Source: Viola odorata (taxonomy: Eukaryota; Streptophyta; Magnoliopsida; Malpighiales; Violaceae). From it: a stretch of DNA of 64,000 nucleotides. Positions within the stretch are counted from its first letter, which is position 1; every line of letters starts with the position of its first letter. Below the pieces are notes generated by a model. The model was not told the DNA's origin. It did no database searches and saw nothing but the letters and a program-made list of their open reading frames with translations. Position numbers and translations under genes: made by a program. Where the stretch lies: positions 47,844,564 to 47,908,563 of the forward strand of contig OY829543.1 in NCBI GenBank assembly GCA_963691705.1, read 5' to 3'. Below, piece by piece: positions 22,001 to 32,550 of the stretch.

Positions 22001-22918
22001 AGATCTCTCAGGCTAGTCTCAACGTTGCCAAACATTTTCCTATTCCAAAAGCGAATTCTCTTCTTCAAGAATCGCATTTTACGGACCACACTGAAGTTCC
22101 CAGGAAATTCAGCTCCTGCCTCCAACCACCATCCCTCTACCAATTTTCTGAACTCATTGTCTTCCCACCAGACCGCTTGGCCTCGGAACGGCTTCGGCCC
22201 CCAATCCATCTTATCCCGACGAAGGATCAGAGGCGCATGATCTGACCCATTCTTGTCAAGGGCCGAAAGCTCGCAATGCTGAATACAACCGAGCCAACCA
22301 GCCTGCACGAACACTCTATCTATCTTGCTCCTGCTAATGGTATTCGACCAAGTAAACCGCCTACCAACCAGCGGTATGTCTTGCAGCCTACAACGGTCTA
22401 CCCAACTCTGGAAATTCATCATACCCTTCGAGTAACCTCCTCCATGTAAGCGGTCGGACGGGGTCAAGATCTCATTAAAGTCACCTGCAACCAACACAGG
22501 GTGCCTCGAACTCTCTATTTTCGAACCCAACGACTCCCACAGCTGCTCACGGAGCGCAACAGTGTTAGGAGCATATACATTCAAAACAACACACCTCAAA
22601 TGATTCTCAGTGAGCTCACCCTCAAGCCAGATATACCTGTTCCCCACCTCCGAATGATCCAACTGAAAAGCTTTAGAATCCCACATCGAAATCAACCCCC
22701 CTGATCTACCTACCGCCGACGCAGAAGCCCATTTAGTATCATTGTCCCCCCCCCCCCCCCCCCCCTAACCCATGTATAAGGAAGTCATCCACCACGTCCC
22801 TTTTACTCTCTTGCAGGAGGCAAAACGGCACCTGATCACCCCGAAATATATTTTTGATGAAGTGTTGCTTCCTACTCGACAAAAGACCCCTACAGTTCCA
22901 CGAAAAGATGTGCACCAT
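19081..22918 (-). mobile_element. L1-type LINE, ORF2-bearing, degenerate
   Basis: Minus orientation with a poly(A) tail seen as poly-T at 19080-19096 and the endonuclease start at the other end (ATG 22918). No ORF1 is found, so it is probably 5'-truncated just at the ORF2 start. Candidate imperfect target duplications are CATTTGTAACGTAT (19067-19080) and CATTTGTTAGGTAT (22916-22929), 12 of 14 matching. A run of 20 C (22746-22765) sits inside the endonuclease coding region. Confidence 0.88.
19220..22918 (-). pseudogene. LINE ORF2: endonuclease, reverse transcriptase, zinc-binding domain
   Basis: Begins MVHIFSWNCRGL. Endonuclease motifs: LNVYAPNTVALRE, VAGDFNEIL, GRRFTWSN, SKIDRVFVQAG, GSDHAPLIL. 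RT: KSPGPDGFSLRFLQKAW, FRPISLVSSYYKI, KLDFEKAYDSVEWEY, GCSMSPFLFNIAAEGLH, and the catalytic LQFADDTLVF. The C-terminal zf-RVT region has FFLWLSLRGRI and CPMCNNSSEDVTHLFLGC. Damage: the C20 tract shifts frame, stops occur at 21073-21075 and 20287-20289 (CAG-to-TAG and CGA-to-TGA), and a frameshift lies near 19850. It would normally nick target DNA and copy its RNA there. Confidence 0.9.
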
Positions 22919-24183
22919 TTGTTAGGTATTATCAACCTTAAATTTTGATTATAATTTTAGTTAATTAATTATATATATTATTTTAGGGGAAAAGACATTG
23001 TTACCACCAAGTTATGGTTTAAGTGTACATAAAGTCCCCCATTAGTGGTAAGTCTATTCGTGTTGAAATCAACTTTTTTTGGGGAGAAATTTGGTTAAGC
23101 ATAAAATTTTTAAAGTTTAACGTCTCAAATTTCGGTTCAATTTAGGTCAAAATTTTGATGAGCTATTTAAATTTGATTAGTTTTTGTAAAAAATTGGGCG
23201 GAAGATTTAAATTTAGTTATATTACGGGGTTTATATTTGATAGAAAAGAATGACACCAATGGGAAAGCATGATATGATAATGTATTGGTTATGGCAAAAA
23301 TTTACTGCTATATTTACTGCTACAAAATATTAATAGATTTATTTTTATTCATGATTATCCAATGGATAATTGATGGTATGTGTATGGTTATGGATAAAAA
23401 GTTTAGTTGATTTTTAAAATATCAATTTTATTAAATATATACATAACATTTTAAAATACGTCTCCTTCCCAAAATGAATGGCTGAAAAATTGACAAGAAA
23501 GTTCATATATAGGGCCTTGAAAGGTGTCGGTGGCAGCTCCAAGTCAGGGGGTTTGCTTTACTAATAAAATTGTATTATTGATATGTCAATAATTACTTTT
23601 TAATTAAATTATATTGTTATCTTTATTTTAATAAATAATTTTTAAATAAATGTAAAAATTACACACACTTTTAATATAAAAAATAGTTACCAAAATTATA
23701 AAAATGTTAATATTTGTAGCGTTATTCGTGTAAAAATTGCCAAGAAAATGCACAATATAAATTGGGTAATTGAGTAGCACTCTATCTGTGGGCACTTGTC
23801 TTTCAAAGATAATGGAATAGCGGGAAAAAAACGTGAAGAAGAAACTCCTCTGTCCATTAAAATTTATGAAAGAAAAAAAAACAATAAAAATGAAGTGGCA
23901 AATTAAATTTTATGGCGTGAAAATAAACTAATTGATTAATGAGATCTTTTATTGTACTCACGTTTTAGTTTTGATACGAGAAAATATTAAATAAAAAGAT
24001 GAAATTAAACAAGTTTACTTACCATAGAAATGAATATAAATAAATTTATACCACTAAAAAAATCAAATGAAATAAATTTATAGCATAATACGCCAACCTA
24101 TAGTATGCTGGATGGTCATAAGGCATCATCGAGGGACTGCATTAATCAATTTTGTTTTACTGTAAAGAAGAAAAAAAATATGA
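22919..24183. other. Intergenic AT-rich DNA with repeat copy B
   Basis: No gene recognised. 23321-23393 is the second copy of the roughly 75-bp direct repeat described at 18943. The rest is A/T-rich with no transposon ends I can define. Confidence 0.6.
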
Positions 24184-24398
24184 TACTCCCTCCGTCCCTC
24201 GATGATTGTCGTTTTAGCTTTTGCTTTTACTATTTCGGCACGTATCTTAAAACGGGCGGCAGATGACCTATTTGAAACAATTTTGCCCCTAATTTTTTCT
24301 GGGAAGTACGTTAAAGATTAACGTACGTTCAAAAAAAAATCGGATTTTTTTAGGGTCAAATAGTGCCTCATCCAGTCTCCTCGATATGCGTTTCCTAC
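24184..24398. mobile_element. Stowaway-like MITE remnant with hairpin core
   Basis: Starts CTCCCTCCGTCCC after TA, the usual Stowaway end, but the matching right end is lost. The core ..GATGACCTATTTG...TCAAATAGTGCCTCATCC is self-complementary and is shared with 61629-61765. Confidence 0.55.
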
Positions 24399-24635
24399 TG
24401 AATATTGGGATGTGAGGAAGACTCTGTCCCTCAATGAAACAATTTTGTCACCATTGAATAAACTATTCTACCCAAAAAAAAAATATGAATAAAGTTCTGA
24501 ACATGAACAATTGATTTCTTTGATCCTGGAGATTTGTGAGAGTAAAATATCAAGTTTCGTCTTAAAGTGATTGGACATTTTTTGAACCAGGACAAAACGG
24601 TACCAAAATATACTAGCTAAATTGAGATAATATCT

Positions 24636-25819
24636 AAGACCATCAGCAGCAGCAAATTGGTACCAACAAGGGCAGCATGGGACCAAGTGGAGAGCAAATT
24701 CCAGCTCTTCGCGGCCGGGATCAAATTTTGGTCCCGGACCAAACTGACACCTTTTATTTTTAAAAAAAAAAAATTTATTTCTCATCCAATGGCAGCCCGC
24801 GCGTGGCGCGCTGCCATTGGATGAGAATTATTATTTTTTTTCCTCACTCATTGTTTAAATCGAATTGTTTTTAATAAATACTGAAAATAATTTTATAAAA
24901 AATATACCATTATTTTTAATTTTTTGAGATCTATAAATTGAGACTAGGTTTGTATTATTTGGACACTAAAAAAAATTCAAATTTTTTACATTTTTTTCTT
25001 TTTTAAATGCTTCTTTTCATAATAATTACTCAAAATAATTTTATACCATTATTTTTACACTTATTTTTAATTTTTTGAGATCTATAAATTTGAACAGTAA
25101 AAAAATCAGAGTTTTTTATACTTTTTTTTCATTTTCTTCTTTTTTAAATGATTTTTTTCATAATAATTACTCAAAATATTTTAAAAGTAAAACATATTTG
25201 AAAATAAAAACACACAATTTGAAAATAAAACTCACAATTCGAAAATAAAACTCACAATTCGAAAATAAAACACACAATTTGAAAGTAATGATTGGAGTTC
25301 GAAGACCATTCATTATAAAAATGGTATTGCACATCATATGAATACCACTTAAAACTTTTCTTGTTCGAGTTTTCCATCTCAAGTTTACGAGTTTATTTTG
25401 TGTGTATTTTCTTGTTCGTGTGCAATAATCTAAGTCGATTTTTGATTTACTGAGTGATAAATAATATCGTGTGTTACTCTTAAAAAATATTATATTATTT
25501 ATTTTATTAAAAAAGTATAGATTTTTTGAAATCTGAAAAAAAATATGAAATTTAATTAATTTATATTAAAAAAATATTATTTATTATTTATTATATTATA
25601 AAAAGTAATTATTATAGTAATTATAAATTTAATAAGAAATGAAATGAAAAATGTGGTGGGGTATATGATAAATGATGTGGAAGGGAGAGAAAGTTTTTAA
25701 CACCCTGAATAATCCCCTGCTGTGAGCGCGTGGGTGTTAAATGCTTTTTAGTTGGGTGCTAAGTTGATGTGGCAGTGAGAGAACCCAAAAATTTGATCCC
25801 CTACTGTGGATGGTCTAAG
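24636..25819. mobile_element. Diverged MITE-like element with internal duplication
   Basis: The left end CTAAGACCATCAGCAGCAGC and the right end, read on the other strand as CTTAGACCATCCACAGTAGG, form an imperfect terminal inverted repeat about 1.18 kb apart. The interior has two roughly 150-bp copies around TTTTTTGAGATCTATAAATT (about 24925 and 25074), and a 19-20 bp tandem repeat AAAATAAAACTCACAATTCG (about 25201-25285). Superfamily not determined. Confidence 0.5.
24779..24827. repeat. Perfect 18-bp inverted repeat (hairpin)
   Basis: Arms 24779-24796 and 24810-24827 (core CTCATCCAATGGCAGC) are exact complements with a 13-nt GC-rich loop, isolated in AT-rich sequence. Confidence 0.85.
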
Positions 25820-26593
25820 ATTGATAACAACAGTAAATTCTTCACCTCGCTTTTAGCACTGTAATGAGACATACCAACCAAAACGGAGATGAGATTGATA
25901 ATATTGCATCCACTAAATTAAAGAATTCCTCCTTTACAATTTCTAAAAGCTCCGGAATCAAGTTATAGACTCAATACAATCCTATATTGCTCAGACTATG
26001 ATCATTCATATGGTTTATTCTGGCTCAACTATAACCAATATAGTTTTAATTCAAGGAAGGGTTATAAACTTATATTCTTTTATAAGATAAAAATACTAGG
26101 TTAGTATAGGATTTTACTACACTATTTATCTTCATCTTTTAGCAAATTATTTTAAAAAAAATAATTTTAATTTTTAAACTGAAAAGGTTATAGTACTAAT
26201 TAATAAATAAATGGAAATAGTTAATTAAGAAGTAGAGGGACTGGTTCTTGAATCTTGACTTCTGATCAGTGATCACCAACGTAAAAATAAAAAATGGTGG
26301 CCATAAATAAATAAAAAAGTTTAATTAAAAAAAATAGGAAAAATATTTAATCACAGAAGAAAAAAACATGTCGCTTCTTATTTTCCTGGATTTAAAAGAA
26401 AAGAAAAGAGAAGGTGTATTTTGGGCCTTTGGCACCTTCTTGAATTTCAAGGCAGCTTACTGATGGGCCTGAGCCTGGGCCTGGAACCACGGAAACGAGA
26501 AGAAGACATGAGTCTAACTAATTAATATATAATGAAAAGAATAAAATGCTACAAGCAGGGGCACTGGTTCGCAGGCTGATGGTTAGTGGTCAC
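25820..26593. other. Intergenic DNA
   Basis: AT-rich; no gene, repeat or transposon end that I can support. Confidence 0.5.
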
Positions 26594-27748
26594 TAGGGGT
26601 GTTCATCGGTATTACCGAATTATTGAACTACCGAACTTTTGAAGTTCGGTATTACCGAAGTTTCTAAAAGCCATACCGAACCGAATTCCAAATAACCCAT
26701 ACCGAAACCGAATTTTCGAATTAAAATTTCGGTAAATTTTGGTTTACCGAAATTACCGAAATTTACCGAAATTTCTTCAAATTCTTTACCGAATGCCAAT
26801 TAAAAATACAAACTAAGAAATCAATCTTCTGCCAATCCAAGTAAATCCAAATTAAACATACAAATTATAGAAATCAATCTTCTGCCAATCCAAGTAAATC
26901 CAAATTAAACATGCAATCCAAGTGTCTTGTAGTGATCTGTATCGCTCATCATTAAAAAATGTGCACACTGATAGTGATTGCAGTAGCTTGTAGCGATCTG
27001 TATCGCTCATCATTAAAAAATACAACCAACAACACTGATTGCATAGCAATTCTAATGACTTTCAAATTAACTCATTCAATAAACTTCTTGTTTAATTCTA
27101 CGGCAACCCATAGAACTTCTTGTTTAATTCTACAATCCAAACAGCAACCCATAGAACAAGATTTCCAAAATTACCCATCAAACAAAATTACCCATCAAGC
27201 TAAATTACTCACTTGGCAACCGCGGAGGATTGGTATCGGCGAGTGGTCGTCGGACTGGCGAGTGGAGGTGGCGATTGGGATTTGAGAGAGAAGAGAGAGT
27301 CGATGGAGATTTGAGACAACGCGATTTGAGAGAGAGAGAAAGGTGAATCGTCGATGGAGGCTGGCGATCGGCGTGTGGACCGGAGGAGGCGAGGCGAATC
27401 TGGCGATCGGGATTTGATTTGAGAGAGAAGAGAGAGAGAGCAAGAGAGGTGAGTGTGTGTGTGTGAGAGACTGTCGTGTGAGTCGTGTGTAAGAATGAAT
27501 AACTGAAGTAATGGGCCAAGACATGGGCCAAAGGCCTAATAGTAATGGCCCTAATTCATTAGGCAAAAATTTCGGTAAGTTCGGTTTACCGAACTTCCCA
27601 ATTTTCATACCGTACCGAACCGAACTTAAAGTTCGGTAGACGATTACCGAAACCGAAGTTACCGATACCGAAATTACCGAACCGAAATTGCAAACGGTTC
27701 GGTTCGGAAATTCGGTAATTCGGTTTTCGGTAATTTTGAACACCCCTA
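26594..27748. mobile_element. hAT-like non-autonomous element
   Basis: Ends TAGGGGTGTTCA and TGAACACCCCTA are perfect inverted repeats flanked by an exact 8-bp duplication GTGGTCAC (26586-26593 and 27749-27756), the hAT signature. Both subterminal regions are packed with ACCGAA/TTCGGT repeats. The interior holds two tandem duplications: AGAAATCAATCTTCTGCCAA (about 26817, 26874) and a block ending CGCTCATCATTAAAAAAT (about 26960, 27020). No transposase is present; the long ORFs inside are GA-rich antisense reading. Confidence 0.9.
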
Positions 27749-27864
27749 GTGGTCACAAACGAAAATGAATAAAGTGAGAAGCCCGGTACACCAGCTAGGA
27801 GGCCGGTTCAAATAAAACATTTGTTTAATTATTTTTTAAGCTATCAAATGAGGCTAAGATGTTA

Positions 27865-28585
27865 CTCCCTCCGTCATTTTTTATCAGTCGTTCTAGCCAA
27901 AAAACGCTTGCCTTCAATTAATTGGCGTTGTTGACATTTCGGTCCCTTAACTTCGTGTTTTATCAAAAACGCCCATCGTTCCCTTGCTGAGCCACGCGTC
28001 ATACAAGGTAAAAAAGGGAAACGAAAAAATTAAAGGACCATATTTGATCAAAGTATCTCTGCCATGGAAAAGAAGGTGTCAGCAAAATCAGAAAAAGTTT
28101 TTCTCTCTCATCTTTCCTCCTCCGATTTCAAATCGCAAATAAAACATGTTTGGCTGCTCGGACTGGCGCGACGAGCATAGATTATTGCCGGAAATGACGA
28201 GCCGAGCAGAACGAGGGTGGTCGCGGCCGAATAGGACGCCGCACGCGCCGGCGCGTGGCGGCGCGTGACCGGAGCTCTAGCTGCTTCGGCGGCGCGTGAC
28301 GGCGATTGGCAACTCGGAATGGTGCCATTCGACCTTCTCCCGACTCGAGACGTCCTTCCCCTCCTTTCTGTGGCGGAGGTGAGAATAGAAAACGATCACA
28401 GACGGAGCAATATTCGGACAGAGGGAGGAAGAAAGAAAAGAGAGAGAGAAAGAAAGAAAAGAGAGAGAAAATGAAGGATGGGCGAATCAGAGAGTGACAC
28501 GTGGCGGCGATGCTGACTTTTGTCTCCCTTGGCCTAAAACACCGTGATTCACTCCCTCGCGTTTGATAAAAAATGACGGAGGGAG
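27865..28585. mobile_element. Stowaway-like element, 721 bp, with GC-rich cargo
   Basis: Ends CTCCCTCCGTCATTTTTTAT and its complement, roughly 25 bp of nearly perfect terminal inverted repeat, flanked by TA (27863-27864, 28586-28587). This is far longer than ordinary Stowaway MITEs (100-350 bp). The middle (about 28160-28320) is strongly GC-rich, with the perfect palindrome ACGCGCCGGCGCGT, unlike the surrounding DNA, so it may be acquired host sequence. I cannot identify its source. Confidence 0.85.
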
Positions 28586-28587
28586 TA

Positions 28588-29558
28588 TTAACTAGTGGTA
28601 GATTGAACTATAATTACAAAGCATAATTCTAAGTACAACTAATAAAAAAAACTTGTGTTTCTTCTATTGAAAAATTCCATTTTGTTAATAACGAGAACTT
28701 AAAATCACTCACATCAAATTATATTACTATATAAATTAATTTAATTTATGTGTCTAAATCATCAAAATAAGAATTAGTGAAACTCTTTGACCAACAATAA
28801 AAAGGAAGACCCATGCAATGACTCGATTTTTTAATACAACCGACAAACTATTCAATTCAAGTTTTCTCAGCTAAAAGGTAGTGGAAATTTTGTTGCTGCT
28901 ATTTTTAATGTTGTTTGAGCAGAAGCCCAGTGCTTGCGGAGGGGAGATGTTACGAGCCTTCTCTCCTATAAAACAAATTAGAGTTAAATCTAAACTCATA
29001 TATAATCATACAAATTGAAACAACTATTGTTGTAGTGAAAAAAATAAAGTTATGAGCCTTAATATATTTCCATTTCTGGGCTTAGTATATATCTAGGCCC
29101 ATTTAGCTCCTTTTCTATGTTTGTTGTCCTCTCTTGTTTTTGGGGCTAATGTCCAACACATGATAGTTTTACTTGCTGAGTTGTTTTACTTTTAAAAAAT
29201 AATAATTATAATATTAATTATCATTATAATATCAAAGATCGAATTCATGATTTACGTTAACAAGTTCATATACGGAGTTGTTTTACTTTTAACCGTTTGG
29301 CAACGCATTTTATGGTGAATTCCCGCATCATCAATAACAACATCCATGTCCAACAAATTCAATAAAAAGCATAGTTTTGTCTTGTGGCTACAAGATCTGG
29401 ATAGTATATATACAGCAATATAACTGAGTGCTACCAACGAGCCTGTAGCTCACTGCGTTCCCGTAAAGTAACGAGGGGTTATAGATTTTGAAATTAACTT
29501 ATAAATTCTTGACTTTTTAGGTCATTTTTAATGACCTGTTAATAAATCTATCTCTGCT

Positions 29559-29597
<39 letters not shown>

Positions 29598-29657
29598 TAT
29601 AAATTCTGTTTCTATTTCTGAGGGGGATTAAACCGAATGCAAAATTATTATAATTAC
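28588..29657. other. Region 3' of the SWEET fragment
   Basis: Intergenic or intronic. On the minus strand, about 29372-29330 reads KTKLCFLLNLLDMDVV, reminiscent of the start of the second SWEET repeat, but it soon diverges and is out of phase with exon 3. I treat it as a possible decayed exon. A small retroposed sequence is at 29510-29593. Confidence 0.4.
29510..29593 (+). mobile_element. 84-bp truncated retroposon with poly(A)
   Basis: A short body ending CTCTGCTTATT then a long A-run, flanked by a perfect 14-bp duplication AACTTATAAATTCT (29496-29509, 29594-29607). A similar tail, AATAAATCTGTTGCTTATT plus A-run, occurs at about 31441-31468. It is a 5'-truncated LINE or SINE tail. Confidence 0.75.
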
Positions 29658-30242
29658 CTTCTCTTTGTTGGATGCATAGATCATGTATAGAGTTATGTAA
29701 ATAATTTCTATGGCACATCCAAAGGCATTGATGCCAATGATCAAATACGCATGTTTCTTGAGGTAGCCGTAATATAATAGCAGAATCGCGCTTGTGAGTG
29801 CAATCACATATGGTAGGGATTGATATCCTTTGGATGATTTCTTCTTATAAATTGTGTAAAAAGTTGGCCTGAATTTAGATGGAGGACAAAGCAGAAATAT
29901 TAGTTAGCAAAAAATTAAATTAACTTGTATTAAGTAGCTAATCGAAATGGTAATATATCTTGATATTGGAAAGCTAGCTCTCTTACACTGGCGCCAAGAA
30001 CACCAAGAATGACACAATGTTACCTACAAAGAGTGCAAACAACACAACATTTATTACATACCATTTAAATGGAAGTTTAAAATACTAATCAACGATTAAT
30101 ATTGTAAGCTGTATTAAAAAATCATTAATGTGTATTTGAATAATGAAAGACATTTATTTATAATTTATATAATATATAATATAGTTTTACCTAAAAGACC
30201 AAAAGTGACCGTCGCTCCGTCATGACTGAGAGTGAACGCCAT
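29658..30242 (-). CDS. SWEET sugar transporter, first MtN3 repeat only (truncated gene or pseudogene)
   Basis: Three exons on the minus strand: 30242-30191 (52 nt), 30023-29987 (37 nt) and 29868-29658 (211 nt), all with GT/AG borders and compatible phases, giving 100 residues. The protein starts MAFTLSHDGATVTFGLLG, continues NIVSFLVFLAPVPTFY, and has KKKSSKGYQSLPYVIALTSA, then GINAFGCAIEIIYIT. These are the three helices of one MtN3/saliva repeat with the conserved PTF, PY and Asn residues. The 37-nt second exon is a hallmark of plant SWEET genes. A full SWEET has about 230-300 residues and seven helices. The second repeat is not recognisable downstream, although exon 3 still ends in a good donor (GTAATT). 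It may be a pseudogene or a 3-helix product. Sugar facilitation is the family role; activity of this copy is doubtful. Confidence 0.85.
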
Positions 30243-30353
30243 GTTTAATGTGTTATTACGTTAACAATAACTAGGAAGAATATTGAAACTTCCTTTGTTT
30301 GAAGTTTTCTTTCTTTTATCTTGTTCTTGTGATGCAACATCTCGATGGCTTCA

Positions 30354-30360
30354 ATTTATA
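30354..30360 (-). promoter_or_regulatory. Candidate TATA box of the SWEET fragment
   Basis: TATAAAT on the minus strand, about 112 bp upstream of the ATG at 30242, at a plausible distance for a short 5' leader. Confidence 0.45.
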
Positions 30361-30364
30361 GAAG

Positions 30365-32550
30365 TTCTTAGGTTACTCATCAAGTTCAAAACTTTGCCGT
30401 TTTAAGTTGCCCGATTGACAAAGGTCAGCCCAACAATTGTAACATGGAGAAGGAAGGTTAGTTAGGGTTATCCTAGCTAGCCCTAATCCAAGATATGAAA
30501 TAAGAGAAGCAACATTCATGAACATGTACCAAATTGTATATAGGTTTTAAAAGAAGAGACAGGAATTGTGATATTGTACGTTGACAACAAAAATAACTAT
30601 TAATAGCAATAATAAACATGTAAATGTAAATACTTGTCCTGAAATTGTTAATAAACTAATTATTAAGGTAATTAGGTGTTACAATTAAACTTTAAAATAA
30701 GCTATTATAATTTTTATTTCCTCGGGTGTCTCTCAACTGAGATCAATCCCGTTCGACTTTTATCAGACTTGACGGCTCTCCTAACAACATTTTCTCCATT
30801 TTTCAGACTCAAACTCGAGACATAGGTTAAGGATGAACAAGTCTTTTACCATTAGATCACAACTAATATTGGTAAAAAAAAAAACAATTAAACTTTAAAA
30901 TAGGTTGCTATATGAATGTGAATCATGTTTGTATTTATATATATTATTGAACAGTTCGTGTCCAGACTAGTCGACAATGAGTATATATTTCATAATACCG
31001 TTGATAACCAAATGTATACTCATTTTAAGCTATGAAAAGTGCGCATTTTACATCATTTTTAAACTCATTTTCTGATTTGAGGAAAAAAGTGTGTTTTCAA
31101 ATTGTTGTCCAATTTCATTTTTCAAAGTGTGTAAGAGTTGCTATTAGTAACATTAATAGTTATTTTTGAGAACCAATTACTACACATAACCAACTTCTCC
31201 TCACTTTTTCTTCTTTTCCATGGGTAATTCATATAATAATTATGGATTAATAAGGTAGTTAGCCTAAAATTACCATAATTTTTGTATGTGTTTTTTGGAT
31301 TAATTTGACAACTTTTAAATTTCTGAGAACGTAATACATTAGATATTTTAAATACTCAACCATTTCGATTAATTTGACGCTGGCTATGGCTTTGCCTATG
31401 CTCCTTGCTTCTTGCAGTGTAAACATTTCCACCCTCTATTAATAAATCTGTTGCTTATTAAAAAAAAATTGAGCATTTTAATTTTGTCTGGTGTATTTCT
31501 TGCAATGCAAGACCGTGGTTTACTCGCATTTTTATGGATTATCCCCACCCAATTTTTTAAAATCTTTGATAATAGTCCTTAATTTTTTTAATTTTTTTTG
31601 TATTTTGTGATACTTGCCCCCTCAAACTTTTAAGTTTTATAGAATGACCCTCAAAGATTTTAAGTTTTTTTTTTAAAGGATATTTTTAAGTTAATTTACC
31701 ATATTTAGTCATTCAAAAAAACTTAGTATCATATTCAGCTCCACAAAATTTTAAAATCCTCCATATAATAGTCCTTAATTTTTTTATCTTTTTAAAGTAA
31801 TTCGTTATATTTGGCCCGCAAACTCTTAAGTTTCTTAAAACTATACTTGAAATTTTTATACTTTATAAATTAATTTTTCATATCTGGTCGCTCAAAAAAT
31901 TTAGTATCATATTTGCCCCTCCTAAAGAATTCTTCCTAGCTTCGCCAATGTTAGTTTTCTAATTTTTCCATAGATCTTCCAAAGTTATAACCAGCCGGTG
32001 TGGGTGAGTCCTAAAATGACATGACGAGAGTGAAGCCGTACAACCCAAAAGTGCATGAAGTTTTTAGTATCATTATGATAGATGTGTAATTAAGTTTACT
32101 CTTAAAAACAGTTTGTTTGATGTATTTATTTAGATAAATCTTGTTGTTGTTTTTGTTAGAATTTTATGTAAATATTTAAAATTTTATATAAATAAATGTA
32201 AAGTGGGTAGTAAGTAAAATATGTACGGTAAACAAGAGTGTTCAAACTTTATAGAATATTTTAATAATATCATGTCATATTTTACTTTTTTTTTCTCACA
32301 TTATAAAATGTGAAACTCATTGTTTCTATCCGATATAATTATGATGATGAACCTCATTATTAACAGTAAATCTCATCGTTGATTTATCAAAAAATAACTT
32401 ATCATATATTATTAGCTAAAATTTACTTTTTTTTTGACACGTGGGAGTCTTTTCCCGTTATTTCTTGATGAATCCAATGATAGCTTATGTGATATAGAAG
32501 CAACCATCATTTCTTGGAGTGTTTGGCTTATTTGTGAAATAGATAGGTTG
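30365..32550. other. Intergenic DNA with a diverged tandem duplication
   Basis: No gene found. 31545-31740 and 31741-31920 are two diverged copies of a 180-190 bp unit sharing ATAATAGTCCTTAATTTTTT, CTCTTAAGTTT-like and TTAGTATCATAT blocks. The remainder is AT-rich. Confidence 0.6.

Noticed and set aside
27195..27743. 182-codon minus ORF in the hAT-like element
   Set aside because: Built from GA-rich sequence and ACCGAA subterminal repeats; no transposase motif.
28265..28497. Overlapping plus ORFs in the GC-rich core of the Stowaway-like element
   Set aside because: Ends in simple GAAAGA repeats; no recognisable domain. Cargo origin is noted as a finding, but no gene is called.
29252..29437. 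Intact fourth exon of the SWEET gene
   Set aside because: Similarity is limited to about 15 residues and the phase does not fit exon 3; at most a decayed remnant.
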